Shown here: positions 23,203-31,490 of the stretch, in pieces
How positions within the stretch are numbered: the first letter of the stretch is position 1
Layout of the letters: each line of letters starts with the position of its first letter
Assembly (NCBI GenBank): GCA_030583905.1
Contig: CP129481.1
Coordinates: forward strand, 2,820,136 to 2,884,135
Length of the DNA stretch: 64,000 nucleotides
Reading direction: 5' to 3'
From: Anaerolineales bacterium
GTDB lineage: Bacteria; Chloroflexota; Anaerolineae; Anaerolineales; Villigracilaceae
Notes under the pieces: model-generated
What the model saw: the letters and a program-made list of their open reading frames with translations, nothing else
Database searches by the model: none
Told to the model about the DNA's origin: nothing
Translations under genes and position numbers: made by a program

Positions 23203-25476
23203 ATGACCCGCTGGCTTGATCCTCAACCTGTTGACGCCTCGTCTCTCTCTCGCCTCGATCTGCCTCCCCTCGTCGCGCAGACTCTCCTCCGACGCGGGAT
23301 CAACCGTCCCGAAGATGCGGAAGCGTTTTTGCATCCGGAGAGATTCACATCCACGCAGTTTCCTGGAATTGAATCGGCGGTTGAACTTATCAAACTGGCT
23401 ATACGCAGCGGAGACAAAATCTGCGTGTGGGGCGATTTCGACGTGGACGGTCAAACCTCCACCGCCCTGCTGGTGCAGACACTGCAAGCCTTGAACGCGA
23501 ATGTCGTTTACTACGTCCCTGTGCGCGGACGCGAAAGCCACGGCGTTCACATCGACAGTTTGAAACCGATCATCGAGAACGGTGCAAAACTTTTGCTGAC
23601 CTGCGACACAGGCATCACTGCGCACGACGCGATCGATTACGCCAACTCGCGCGGACTTGATGTCATCGTCACCGACCATCACGACCTCGGCGAAACCCTG
23701 CCCAACGCCAAAGCCATCGTCAACCCAAAGTTACTGCCCGAAGATCATCCGCTGCGAAATTTGGCGGGTGTGGGCGTGGCGTACAAACTCGCCGAAGCGC
23801 TCTTAATCGAGAATCAAAAATCTGAAATCGTAGATCTTCTCGACCTTGTCGCACTAGGCTTGATCGCCGACGTTGCCCTGCTCCAAAACGAAACCCGCTC
23901 GCTGGCAAAACAAGGCATCGAGCAATTGCGCAACACAAACCGCATCGGTCTGCGTGTAATGGCAGAGCTGGCGGGCGCAAGTTTTGATTCGCTCACCGAA
24001 GAGACCATCGGATTCACCTTCGCACCGCGACTCAATGCGCTCGGTCGCCTCGGCGACGCCAACCCTGCAGTTGAACTTTTGCTCACACAAGATTCCGCCC
24101 GCGCGCGCCTGCTTGCAACCCAGATCGAAGGCTTGAACGCCCAGAGGCGCATGCTCACCAAACAAGTCACCGACGCGGCGGAAGCGCAACTGCGCGAAAA
24201 TCCCGACCTGCTCAACCAGCCCGCCATCGTGCTCTCGCATCCCAACTGGCCCGGCGGCGTGGTCGGCATCGTCGCCAACCGCCTCGTCGAACGCCATCAC
24301 AAACCCGCCATCCTCTTCAACGAATCCGACGACGGCATTCTGCGCGGCTCGGCGCGCTCCATCGAAGGCTTGCACATCACCGAAGCCATTGCCACCCAAA
24401 AAGATGTATTGCTCGGCTTCGGCGGGCATCCGATGGCAGCGGGTATGTCGCTCAAAAAGGATGACCTGCCCGCCTTCCGCCGCGGACTCGGCAAAGCGAT
24501 CGAACGCCAACTGGGGGATATCGCCTTTGAGGAACCGACGCTTCAACTCGACGCCTGGCTTGCCCTCTCCGACCTTAACCTTGACCTCGCCGATAGCTTG
24601 GAACTGCTCGCCCCCTTCGGCGCAGGCAACCCTGAGTTGACTCTCGCCACTCGCAATGTGACGTTGAAATCGGTCAGGGAAATCGGTAAGACGAAAGAAC
24701 ATCTTCGCTTGAACATCGAAGACGAAAACGGGGAAATGCAAAGTCTCCTGTGGTGGAGCGGAGCGGGCGAAGAACTTCCGCCCACCGACGCCAAATTCGA
24801 CGTCGCCTACACCTTGCGCGCCACCTCCTACCGCGGGCAAAGACAAGTCAACCTGCAATTCAAGGAATTCCGCATCATCGAAGAAAGACCCATTGAAGTA
24901 AAAGAAACGGGATTGGAGATTCAAGATTTGAGGCTTAACGTTTCAACGTTTGAACGCTTGAACGTCCAAACGTTGGTCTGGGCAGAAGGCGCGGACAAAA
25001 CCAAAGGAAAGTCTCGCTTCGCATTGACCCGGGCGGATGAATTCGCCATCTATACCACGCCGCCCTCTCCCGTCGAGTTGCGCAATGCGCTGGAGATCGT
25101 CAAGCCGAAAATTGTGCACGTCTTCGCCGTCCCGCCTGCCGAAGAAAAGCCCGACGACTTCCTGAAACGGCTGGCAGGTTTGTGCAAATTTGCATTGAAC
25201 AACAAAGAAGGAAAAACCACACTACACGAGTTAGCGGCGGCGATGGCAGCGCGCGAGATCGCCGTGGAACTCGGCTTGCAATGGCTCGCCGCGGGCGGAC
25301 AATTGACCGTGAGCATCGAGGATGGCAGCGTGCTATTATCAAAAGAGACGCAGGAGAAAAATCCCTACCTGCAAGCGGAACTGTTCACCGCCCTGCGCGG
25401 CGTGCTGAACGAAACCTCCGCTTACAGAAAATATTTTTCAACCGTCACTGACCTCAAAACCCTGTTTAAATCATGA
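23203..25476 (+). CDS. recJ: Single-stranded-DNA-specific exonuclease RecJ
   Basis: 5'-3' exonuclease of recombination and repair, 757 residues. The DHH-domain motifs are visible: WGDFDVDGQTSTALL (about 76-90), CDTGITAHDAI (about 131-141) and VTDHHDLGETLPNA (about 152-165). The DHHA1 domain has GGVVGIVANRLVERHHKPAI, RGSARSIEGLHI and GFGGHPMAAGMSL (about 350-412), and an OB fold follows to about 565. The last 190 residues form a C-terminal extension absent from the 577-residue E. coli enzyme. The join before it (LEIQDLRLNVSTFERLNVQ) is encoded by a repeat-like sequence. Start ATG at 23203, with only a weak GGGA-type site upstream. Confidence 0.94.
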   Translation: MTRWLDPQPVDASSLSRLDLPPLVAQTLLRRGINRPEDAEAFLHPERFTSTQFPGIESAVELIKLAIRSGDKICVWGDFDVDGQTSTALLVQTLQALNANVVYYVPVRGRESHGVHIDSLKPIIENGAKLLLTCDTGITAHDAIDYANSRGLDVIVTDHHDLGETLPNAKAIVNPKLLPEDHPLRNLAGVGVAYKLAEALLIENQKSEIVDLLDLVALGLIADVALLQNETRSLAKQGIEQLRNTNRIGLRVMAELAGASFDSLTEETIGFTFAPRLNALGRLGDANPAVELLLTQDSARARLLATQIEGLNAQRRMLTKQVTDAAEAQLRENPDLLNQPAIVLSHPNWPGGVVGIVANRLVERHHKPAILFNESDDGILRGSARSIEGLHITEAIATQKDVLLGFGGHPMAAGMSLKKDDLPAFRRGLGKAIERQLGDIAFEEPTLQLDAWLALSDLNLDLADSLELLAPFGAGNPELTLATRNVTLKSVREIGKTKEHLRLNIEDENGEMQSLLWWSGAGEELPPTDAKFDVAYTLRATSYRGQRQVNLQFKEFRIIEERPIEVKETGLEIQDLRLNVSTFERLNVQTLVWAEGADKTKGKSRFALTRADEFAIYTTPPSPVELRNALEIVKPKIVHVFAVPPAEEKPDDFLKRLAGLCKFALNNKEGKTTLHELAAAMAAREIAVELGLQWLAAGGQLTVSIEDGSVLLSKETQEKNPYLQAELFTALRGVLNETSAYRKYFSTVTDLKTLFKS

Positions 25477-25913
25477 GCTATAAAATCCCAGAAGATTTTC
25501 TGGACCTTGTGCAAACTCCCCGTGTCGCGGCGCTTACCACCCTCATGCCAGACGGCTCTCCCCAGACCACACCGGTCTGGTGCGATCACGACGGGGAGTT
25601 CATCCGCATCAACACCATGCGCGGATTCCGCAAAGAGAAGAACATGCGCGCCAACCCCAAAGTGACCTTGCTTTGCTACGACCCGCGCGAACCGCTGCGC
25701 TCGCTCGAGGTCCGCGGCGAAGTGGTGGAAATGACCGAACAGGGCGCCATGGAGCATCTCGATCACCTCACCCTGCTCTACACCGGCAGATCGCCCTACT
25801 TTGGCGAATGCGTCCCTGCCGAACTCAGGGAAAAGGAGACGCCGGTATTGTGCAGGATCCGTCCGCTGCATGTCGTCGCCCTGGATGCGCGAAAGAAGAA
25901 GGCAATTCCATGA
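25473..25913 (+). CDS. PPOX-class flavin/F420-binding split-barrel protein (copy 1)
   Basis: A 146-residue pyridoxamine-phosphate-oxidase-like split barrel. TPRVAALTTLMPDGSPQTTP, VWCDHDGEFIRINTMRG and KEKNMRANPKVTLLCYDP are the family blocks; the last one (K-x-N-x-x-x-N-P-K-V) is typical of the F420- or FMN-binding subgroup represented by Rv1155. Probably a small oxidoreductase, substrate unknown. The ATG overlaps the recJ stop by 4 bp (ATGA), so it is translationally coupled to recJ, and a paralogue follows in the same way. Confidence 0.85.
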   Translation: MSYKIPEDFLDLVQTPRVAALTTLMPDGSPQTTPVWCDHDGEFIRINTMRGFRKEKNMRANPKVTLLCYDPREPLRSLEVRGEVVEMTEQGAMEHLDHLTLLYTGRSPYFGECVPAELREKETPVLCRIRPLHVVALDARKKKAIP

Positions 25914-26332
25914 CGAGACCCATTCCCGCCTCCCATCTGGACCTGCTGACTCGTCCCATCCATGGAGTGTTGACCACGCTGATGCCCGACGGACAGCCGC
26001 AATCCAGCCTTGTGTGGTGTGACTTTGACGGAGAATGCGCCCGGGTCAACACCTCGCTCGAACGCCAAAAGGGGCAGAATATGAACCACAATCCCAAAGT
26101 CTCCCTGCTGATCGTGGACCCGGAGAATACAAGCCGCTTCATCCAAATTCGCGGAGATGCGGAACTTATTCAGGAAGGCGCATTATCTCATTTGGATGAG
26201 ATCACCCGCCAATACACGAAGCATCCGCAATATTACGGTTATGTCTTTCCGCTTGAAAAACAAGCACAGGAAACGCGCGTCATCTGCCGCATCCACGCAA
26301 CAAGGGTCACGCTGGACGCGATACACAATTGA
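25910..26332 (+). CDS. PPOX-class flavin/F420-binding split-barrel protein (copy 2)
   Basis: A 140-residue paralogue of the preceding gene. Equivalent blocks are RPIHGVLTTLMPDGQPQSS, VWCDFDGECARVNTSLERQ and KGQNMNHNPKVSLLIVDP. It begins at an ATGA overlap with copy 1. The two differ in much of their sequence, so this is an old tandem duplication and the chains may form a heterodimer, since split-barrel enzymes are dimeric. Cofactor choice (FMN or F420) cannot be settled by eye. Confidence 0.85.
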   Translation: MTRPIPASHLDLLTRPIHGVLTTLMPDGQPQSSLVWCDFDGECARVNTSLERQKGQNMNHNPKVSLLIVDPENTSRFIQIRGDAELIQEGALSHLDEITRQYTKHPQYYGYVFPLEKQAQETRVICRIHATRVTLDAIHN

Positions 26333-26350
26333 GAAACGTCCGATTCGCCT

Positions 26351-26860
26351 CTACTTCTCATAGTCAATAAAATCATCCACGCCGAACAGGTCTTCATAGC
26401 GGGTTAACAAGACCTTCGTCTTTTGCATAAACTCCCCATCCGGATCTTCCTTTTTTGATTCCAATTCTTCCTTGTGGGCGATCAATCGTTCGCGGAAGCT
26501 GGTCGTTTTTGGATCAGGCAAAAGCGCTTCGATCTCGCGGATCAGCCCCAGCGTTTCCCGAATAATGGACAGCGCATCAGACAGGGAAATATCATCATCT
26601 TCCAATCTGCGGAACACGCTGCATTTATATTTGGCGCAGCTGCGCGGATAGGCATGGAATGTGTACACCGTGCAAGTCCCGTCCCATAGCGGACAGGGCT
26701 GTGTGAATCCGCGCTGGCGCGGGTCGTTTCGGATCACCTTAACGCCAAGTTTTTCAACATCGTCGAGTTCCGGGGCGTTAAGCCGCACCCACGAGAAGAG
26801 GTGACCCGAGCAGCATAGTCCACAGGCTTTGCAGAGGGCGTTGGCTGGGGATTCGGTCAT
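26351..26860 (-). CDS. YkgJ-family cysteine cluster protein
   Basis: A 169-residue soluble protein. It has the YkgJ/UPF0153 cysteine pattern: CKACGLCC near residues 10-17, then CPLWDGTCTVYTFHAYPRSC about 55-80 and another CSV. The family is thought to bind zinc or an iron-sulfur cluster; no reaction is established. The second half is helical and charged (ERLIAHKEELESKKEDPDGE). I chose ATG 26860 because homology begins there; the longer frame adds 25 hydrophobic residues with no ribosome-binding site. It converges on the PPOX pair. Confidence 0.75.
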   Translation of the reverse strand: MTESPANALCKACGLCCSGHLFSWVRLNAPELDDVEKLGVKVIRNDPRQRGFTQPCPLWDGTCTVYTFHAYPRSCAKYKCSVFRRLEDDDISLSDALSIIRETLGLIREIEALLPDPKTTSFRERLIAHKEELESKKEDPDGEFMQKTKVLLTRYEDLFGVDDFIDYEK

Positions 26861-26959
26861 GGCAGGAATGATAACAAATGATTCAGGAAACAGTATCAGG
26901 TGTCCCTTAAGGATGAAGCGAAAAAAGTAGGTCACGCTTGAAGCGTGACCTACAATCCA

Positions 26960-28792
26960 TTAATTCAACGGCAATTCCAATTCCATCAACTTTTCCTGGG
27001 TGGGATACCCCTTCTCGTCCCAGCCGCGTTCCTTGTAAAAATCGGGCAGCATCTTGTCGAGTTCCACCACCTTGCCCTTGGCGGGACCATCTGGCAGCGG
27101 CTCGTGCAGCATGCGGGTTGGGAGCGTATCCCATTCGGGACCCGAACCCGCTTTGATGAGGAACATGCGCTCGAGCGTGTAAACGCGGTCGGCGGCTTTC
27201 ATCACTTCTTCAGGAGTGTAGCCCGCGCCCGTGGTGAGGTTCATCATTTCGGAGAGGACACGCGGCAGGATCAAACGCTCTTTTTCAAACACATAGCGGA
27301 TGGCGACAAACACGCACAGACCCGAAGCATCAATGAGCGCAAATGAGTCTTGGAAGTGTTTGACGAGTTCTGCTTTGCCATCGGTGCTGAGCGGGTTTTC
27401 CTTCACAGGCACGCCGAAGACTTCTTCGTAAGCGACGTCACCTTCCATGTGCGATGCGCCCTTGTTGGAGGTAGCGTACAGCAAGCCCATGCCCTGCGAG
27501 CCGCGCGGATCGTAGCCGGGGAATTCCTGTTTGCGGGTGGTGACGGCGAGTTCGGGGTGACCGTATTTTTCCGCAAGGCGGTAACTGCCCATGGCAAGGT
27601 CCTGACCAAAGCCTTCGTTGTACGCCATCTTCTTTATCATCGCGATCATCGCATCGTGGTCGCCGAATTTGAGCGGCATACCGATCTGCTCTTCAGTCAG
27701 ATAACCTTTTTCGTACATCTCCATCGCGACAGCAATCGTCATGCCTGTGGTGATGGTGTCCATGCCATATTCGTTGCACAGATAATTTGCCTTCACCAAC
27801 GCAGCGAGGTTGCTCACGCCACAGCCCGTTCCCAAAGATGAAATCGTTTCATATTCAGGACCTTCGCCCTTGCCTTTGTACGGACCATCGGGCACTTCGG
27901 TCAAACGTCCGCACGAGAGCGGACAGCGATAACAAGGCGTGTGACGAATCAGATAATTATCTTTGAGCGCGTCACCGTCAATATTGTGGACATGCTCGAA
28001 TGTCCCTTGCAGGAAATTGCGCGTCGGCAAAATGCCGAGCGTGTTGGTCACCTGCGGCACATACGACGTGCCATAGATGCGCATGTTCGAGCCTTTCTTC
28101 ACATCCGCGCCGACCTCTTTCGAAGTACCCACACTGATCGCGCGCATCGCTTCGGGGTTGTGCAGCGCGGGGTTTTTATTTCCCATCGCCACCACGGCTT
28201 TGAGATTTTTACTGCCCATCACTGCGCCCACGCCAGAGCGAGCCGCCGCGCGATGTTTATCGTTCATGATGGCTGCCATGAGTGCGAGATTTTCACCCGC
28301 AGGTCCGATACAAGCAACTCGCGCCTCTGCGGATGTCTCCGCCTTGAGGATGTCCGTCGTCTCGTGCGTATCCTTGCCCCACACATGCGCCGCGGACCTG
28401 ATTTCAATCTGGTCTTCGTTTACCAAAACGTACACTGGCTCGGAGGCTTTGCCTTCAAAGATGAACAGATCGAAGCCTGTACGCTTCATCCATGTGGGGA
28501 ATTCGCCGCCCGAGTTGGAGTGCGCCAGCGCGCCTGTCAACGGGGATTTGGTGACGACCATATAGCGGTTACCTGTCGGCGCGGGCGTAGCGGTCAGAGG
28601 ACCCGTGGCAAAGATGAGCATATTTTCGGGCGAGAGCGGGTCAGCAGCGGGATCCATTTCTTTGTACATATAATGGATCGCCCATCCGCGCCCGCCGAGA
28701 TAATCGCGCGCGATCTTGGGGTCAACATCTTCGGTGGTGACTTTTCGGGTGGTGAGGTTTACGCGTAGGATCTTGAGGTGCCAGCCGTACAT
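26960..28792 (-). CDS. aor: Aldehyde:ferredoxin oxidoreductase, tungsten/molybdenum type (AOR 1)
   Basis: Oxidises aldehydes to carboxylic acids and passes electrons to ferredoxin; 610 residues, normal for the family. The N-terminal domain has LGGRGWAIHYMYKEMDP and GPLTATPAPTGNRYMVVTKSPLTG (two adjacent segments). The [4Fe-4S] ligands are CYRCPLSC (CX2CX3C) plus the cysteine of DASGLCVF, which also belongs to the second pterin-binding motif DxxGLC. The first pterin motif is NEYGMDTITTG. Start ATG 28792 has AAGGAG 5 nt upstream. A moaD-type gene lies directly upstream on the same strand and would help make the pterin cofactor. Confidence 0.93.
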   Translation of the reverse strand: MYGWHLKILRVNLTTRKVTTEDVDPKIARDYLGGRGWAIHYMYKEMDPAADPLSPENMLIFATGPLTATPAPTGNRYMVVTKSPLTGALAHSNSGGEFPTWMKRTGFDLFIFEGKASEPVYVLVNEDQIEIRSAAHVWGKDTHETTDILKAETSAEARVACIGPAGENLALMAAIMNDKHRAAARSGVGAVMGSKNLKAVVAMGNKNPALHNPEAMRAISVGTSKEVGADVKKGSNMRIYGTSYVPQVTNTLGILPTRNFLQGTFEHVHNIDGDALKDNYLIRHTPCYRCPLSCGRLTEVPDGPYKGKGEGPEYETISSLGTGCGVSNLAALVKANYLCNEYGMDTITTGMTIAVAMEMYEKGYLTEEQIGMPLKFGDHDAMIAMIKKMAYNEGFGQDLAMGSYRLAEKYGHPELAVTTRKQEFPGYDPRGSQGMGLLYATSNKGASHMEGDVAYEEVFGVPVKENPLSTDGKAELVKHFQDSFALIDASGLCVFVAIRYVFEKERLILPRVLSEMMNLTTGAGYTPEEVMKAADRVYTLERMFLIKAGSGPEWDTLPTRMLHEPLPDGPAKGKVVELDKMLPDFYKERGWDEKGYPTQEKLMELELPLN

Positions 28793-28905
28793 GTGTGCTC
28801 CTTGGGTGGAAGGTTTGAAAGTTGCAGGTTTGAAGGTCAAAAGTCAAAAGTCGAAGGTCAAAGGTATTCCTTTGTGCGCTTTGTGCCCTTCGTGTTTAAT
28901 TCTTT

Positions 28906-29145
28906 TTATCCGCCAGCGATGGCAGAAAATGCTGTGACCATATCCCCTTCTTTGAGGGGTGTGTCCATGTCCACGGTGAGACCGTTAAGGACGATCACAC
29001 TTTCATCATTGAGGGGAATATCAAAGCGGGAGATGGCGTCGTAGACCGTCGTGCCGTTGGGTACATCCAATTCCACAACGCCGTGTTTGTGGTCGGATGG
29101 AAGGGCATCGCGATAATTGGCAATTAATTTGACACGGATCATCAT
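28906..29145 (-). CDS. moaD: MoaD/ThiS-type sulfur carrier protein
   Basis: A 79-residue ubiquitin-like sulfur carrier ending in AFSAIAGG; the C-terminal Gly-Gly is the thiocarboxylate-forming tail. VKLIANYRDALP and DVPNGTTVYDAISRF match MoaD-like beta-grasp proteins. Located 113 bp upstream of the AOR gene on the same strand, it is most likely the pterin dithiolene sulfur donor for the W/Mo cofactor. The frame begins ATGATG, so either ATG (29145 or 29142) may be used. The gap to the AOR gene holds a short dispersed repeat. Confidence 0.88.
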   Translation of the reverse strand: MMIRVKLIANYRDALPSDHKHGVVELDVPNGTTVYDAISRFDIPLNDESVIVLNGLTVDMDTPLKEGDMVTAFSAIAGG

Positions 29146-29266
29146 TTGTGAATTTTACCGCTAATTTTCAAGAACAATGTATGTATTGAAGAATTATTTC
29201 AGCCGCGTTTAATCCTCAAATTTCCATGATTATGCGGCACTCTGTAGCATGAAAGGCGATAAAATT

Positions 29267-29713
29267 ATGAGCATGAAACGACAAGTCCCCTATCATGGCT
29301 GGTGTTTTGTGTGCGGAGACGAAAATCCGCACAGCATTGGTATCACATGGTTCATAGAGAACGGCGTGATGACCTCCGAATTCACACTGACAGAAGCTCA
29401 GCAGGGACCGCCCGGTCATGCACACGGCGGCGCATCTGCGGCTATTTTGGATGAAGCGATGGGTCTGGTCGTCTGGGCGGCGGGGCACAAAGTGGCGGCT
29501 GTCAACTTGGAGATCAATTATCATAAACCGCTTCCGTTGAACCAGCCATTGACTCTCGAGGCACGTATCTCCCAAATGGACGAGCGGAAAATTTTCAGCA
29601 CAGGGGAAATCCGACTGGCAGATTCAACTGTCGCCGTGAGTGGACGCGGGATCTACGTCGCGGCGCCGAAACTGTTCGAGAGTGTCCGCTTGGACAGGGA
29701 AAAGAAGGGATGA
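29267..29713 (+). CDS. PaaI-like hotdog thioesterase
   Basis: A 148-residue hotdog-fold protein, probably an acyl-CoA thioesterase. GPPGHAHGGASAAILDEAMG (about 46-65) contains the HGG...D/E catalytic arrangement, and VAAVNLEINYHKPLPL is the following central strand. An N-terminal CFVCGDENP carries a CxxC pair that is common in this subgroup. ATG 29267 is used because AAAGG lies 10 nt upstream; an ATG six codons earlier (29249) is the alternative. The stop overlaps the next gene by 4 bp. Confidence 0.82.
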   Translation: MSMKRQVPYHGWCFVCGDENPHSIGITWFIENGVMTSEFTLTEAQQGPPGHAHGGASAAILDEAMGLVVWAAGHKVAAVNLEINYHKPLPLNQPLTLEARISQMDERKIFSTGEIRLADSTVAVSGRGIYVAAPKLFESVRLDREKKG

Positions 29714-30165
29714 GACGAGCGTATCTCATCCTGTTGGCTTTTGTGTTGAATGCGTGTCTTGCCGCGCCGACAGCGGAACCCACAGCGACGGTAATCCTTC
29801 CCCGCCAGCTCACAGCGGACGAAAATCCATACGCGCCGCAGGTGGAGGATGCCAGCCTGCAACAGGCGGGCGTGACGCTTACGTCGGTCAATCTTTCGGA
29901 GCGATATGATCTCGCGCCGCGCCGTGTGGCGATCTATTTTCTGGGTTATATGCCGAGCGTGTGCAATGAACTGCGCATCCATGTGGCGCCGCCCGACAAC
30001 GAAGCCAGGATTTTTATCGAAGTGTACAGTCTGATGGACCCCGGCGTGACCTGCGACAGGGTCTTCCAACAGTTCGAGGTCACCATTTTGCTTGGAACCT
30101 ACACCAATGGCAGGTATACGGTCTGGGTGAACAACGAACCGGTTGGGGATTTTGTAGTGTATTAA
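29710..30165 (+). CDS. Lipoprotein, first of a duplicated pair
   Basis: A 151-residue lipoprotein: lipobox VLNAC with Cys16, a Thr/Pro-rich linker, then a single beta-rich domain. Family not recognised. It contains PSVCNELRIHVAPPDNEARI and YSLMDPGVTCDRVFQQFEV, in which two cysteines spaced about 30 apart probably form a disulfide, and ends GRYTVWVNNEPVGDF. The following gene encodes the same domain with clear similarity. It begins in the ATGA overlap with the thioesterase stop. Confidence 0.75.
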   Translation: MRRAYLILLAFVLNACLAAPTAEPTATVILPRQLTADENPYAPQVEDASLQQAGVTLTSVNLSERYDLAPRRVAIYFLGYMPSVCNELRIHVAPPDNEARIFIEVYSLMDPGVTCDRVFQQFEVTILLGTYTNGRYTVWVNNEPVGDFVVY

Positions 30166-30211
30166 GGAACTTATTGATGGTAAGCCGCGTCAACTATAAA
30201 AGGAGAGATGC

Positions 30212-30673
30212 ATGAAACCACTTACTTTCATATTGCTCGCCTTGCTGCTGATCCTGTCCGCGTGCGCGGGCGGCATGGAGGAACCCGTCAACAATGACGA
30301 GCCGGTCAGCAGTGAGCCCCCATCCGTTCCGCCAACTGAAACATCCGCACCCATTTTGTCGCTGGATTCGTTCGAGCGCGGCGTGGTCTATCTCGACTCA
30401 GTCGAATTGCTGACCATGGAAAGTCATCCATTACAGTTCTCGCTTGAGCTCGCAGGCAATTTACCCACTCCCTGCCATCAACTGCGCGTGGATGTCAGCC
30501 CGCCGGATACAGAAAATAAAGTGATCGTGGATGTTTATTCAGTCGTCGATCCCGGCGTCATGTGCACACAGGTTCTGAAGCCGTTCGAATTGAATCATCC
30601 GCTGGGAAGTTTCCCCGAAGGGAAATATACCCTGTGGGTCAACGGCGAAATGATCACGGAGTTTGATGCGTAA
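30212..30673 (+). CDS. Lipoprotein, second of a duplicated pair
   Basis: A 153-residue paralogue of the preceding lipoprotein, with lipobox ILSAC (Cys18). Matching segments are TPCHQLRVDVSPPDTENKV, YSVVDPGVMCTQVLKPFEL and GKYTLWVNGEMITEF, with both cysteines kept. AGGAGAG stands 6 nt before the ATG. The linker differs (Glu/Pro/Ser rich), so the duplication is not recent. Role unknown; probably an exported binding or structural domain. Confidence 0.78.
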   Translation: MKPLTFILLALLLILSACAGGMEEPVNNDEPVSSEPPSVPPTETSAPILSLDSFERGVVYLDSVELLTMESHPLQFSLELAGNLPTPCHQLRVDVSPPDTENKVIVDVYSVVDPGVMCTQVLKPFELNHPLGSFPEGKYTLWVNGEMITEFDA

Positions 30674-30688
30674 ATTCATTCCGATAAA

Positions 30689-30717
30689 AAAACGAGCCGG
30701 AGTGTCCGGCTCGTTTT
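30689..30717. terminator. Bidirectional terminator between convergent genes
   Basis: A 13-bp perfect stem AAAACGAGCCGGA / TCCGGCTCGTTTT with a 3-nt GTG loop. A-rich and T-rich flanks make it functional in both directions; it separates the lipoprotein pair from the ABC transporter ATPase gene. Confidence 0.9.
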
Positions 30718-30720
30718 GTC

Positions 30721-31470
30721 TTAATGGTTGAGTATCTGCGAGAGAAAGAGTTTTGTGCGGTCTTCCTTGGGAGATTTGAAGATATCCTCCGGTGTGCCGC
30801 TCTCCACGATCTGACCCTGATCGAAGAAGAACATGCGGTCGGCGACGGCGCGGGCAAAGCCCATTTCATGAGTCACCACCAGCATGGTCATGCCGGATTT
30901 CGCCAGTTCCACCATCACATCCAGCACTTCCTTGATCATCTCCGGGTCAAGCGCGGAGGTCGGCTCGTCGAAGAGCATGATCTTCGGCTGCATGGCAAGC
31001 GCGCGCGCAATTGCAACACGCTGCTGCTGTCCGCCCGACAATTGACCGGGGTATTTATGCGCCTGCTCCGGGATGCCGACCCGCTCCAGTAATTGCATGG
31101 CGATCTCCTCCGCCTTTTCTTTTGTCCACTTGCGGACCTGGATCGGCGAAAGGACGATATTCTGCATGACCGTCAAGTGCGGGAACAGATTGAACTGCTG
31201 GAACACCATGCCGGTCTCCATACGGATCTGTTCAATATTGCGGACATCATGACTGAGTTCGATGCCATCTACAACGATATGTCCGCGCTGATGTTCTTCA
31301 AGGCGATTGATGGTGCGGATGAAGGTTGACTTCCCCGAACCGGACGGACCGAAGATGACGATCACCTCGCGCCGTTCCACTTCCATGTTCACACCTTTCA
31401 GGGCGTGGAAATTCCCGTACCATTTGTGTACATCACGAGCTGAAATGATGATATCGCGATTCTGTGACAT
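30721..31470 (-). CDS. Amino-acid ABC transporter ATP-binding protein (AapP/GlnQ type)
   Basis: A 249-residue ATPase of a polar amino-acid importer. Walker [10 protein letters not shown] (about 37-45), Q-loop [14 protein letters not shown] signature LSGGQQQR, Walker [14 protein letters not shown] and the H-loop [15 protein letters not shown] are all intact. It is the last gene of a four-gene transporter operon (binding protein, two permeases, ATPase) in the order seen in general L-amino-acid transporters. The 20-bp gap from the permease holds a GGAGG-type site. Confidence 0.93.
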   Translation of the reverse strand: MSQNRDIIISARDVHKWYGNFHALKGVNMEVERREVIVIFGPSGSGKSTFIRTINRLEEHQRGHIVVDGIELSHDVRNIEQIRMETGMVFQQFNLFPHLTVMQNIVLSPIQVRKWTKEKAEEIAMQLLERVGIPEQAHKYPGQLSGGQQQRVAIARALAMQPKIMLFDEPTSALDPEMIKEVLDVMVELAKSGMTMLVVTHEMGFARAVADRMFFFDQGQIVESGTPEDIFKSPKEDRTKLFLSQILNH

Positions 31471-31490
31471 GCTAAATATCTCCTCCGGAA

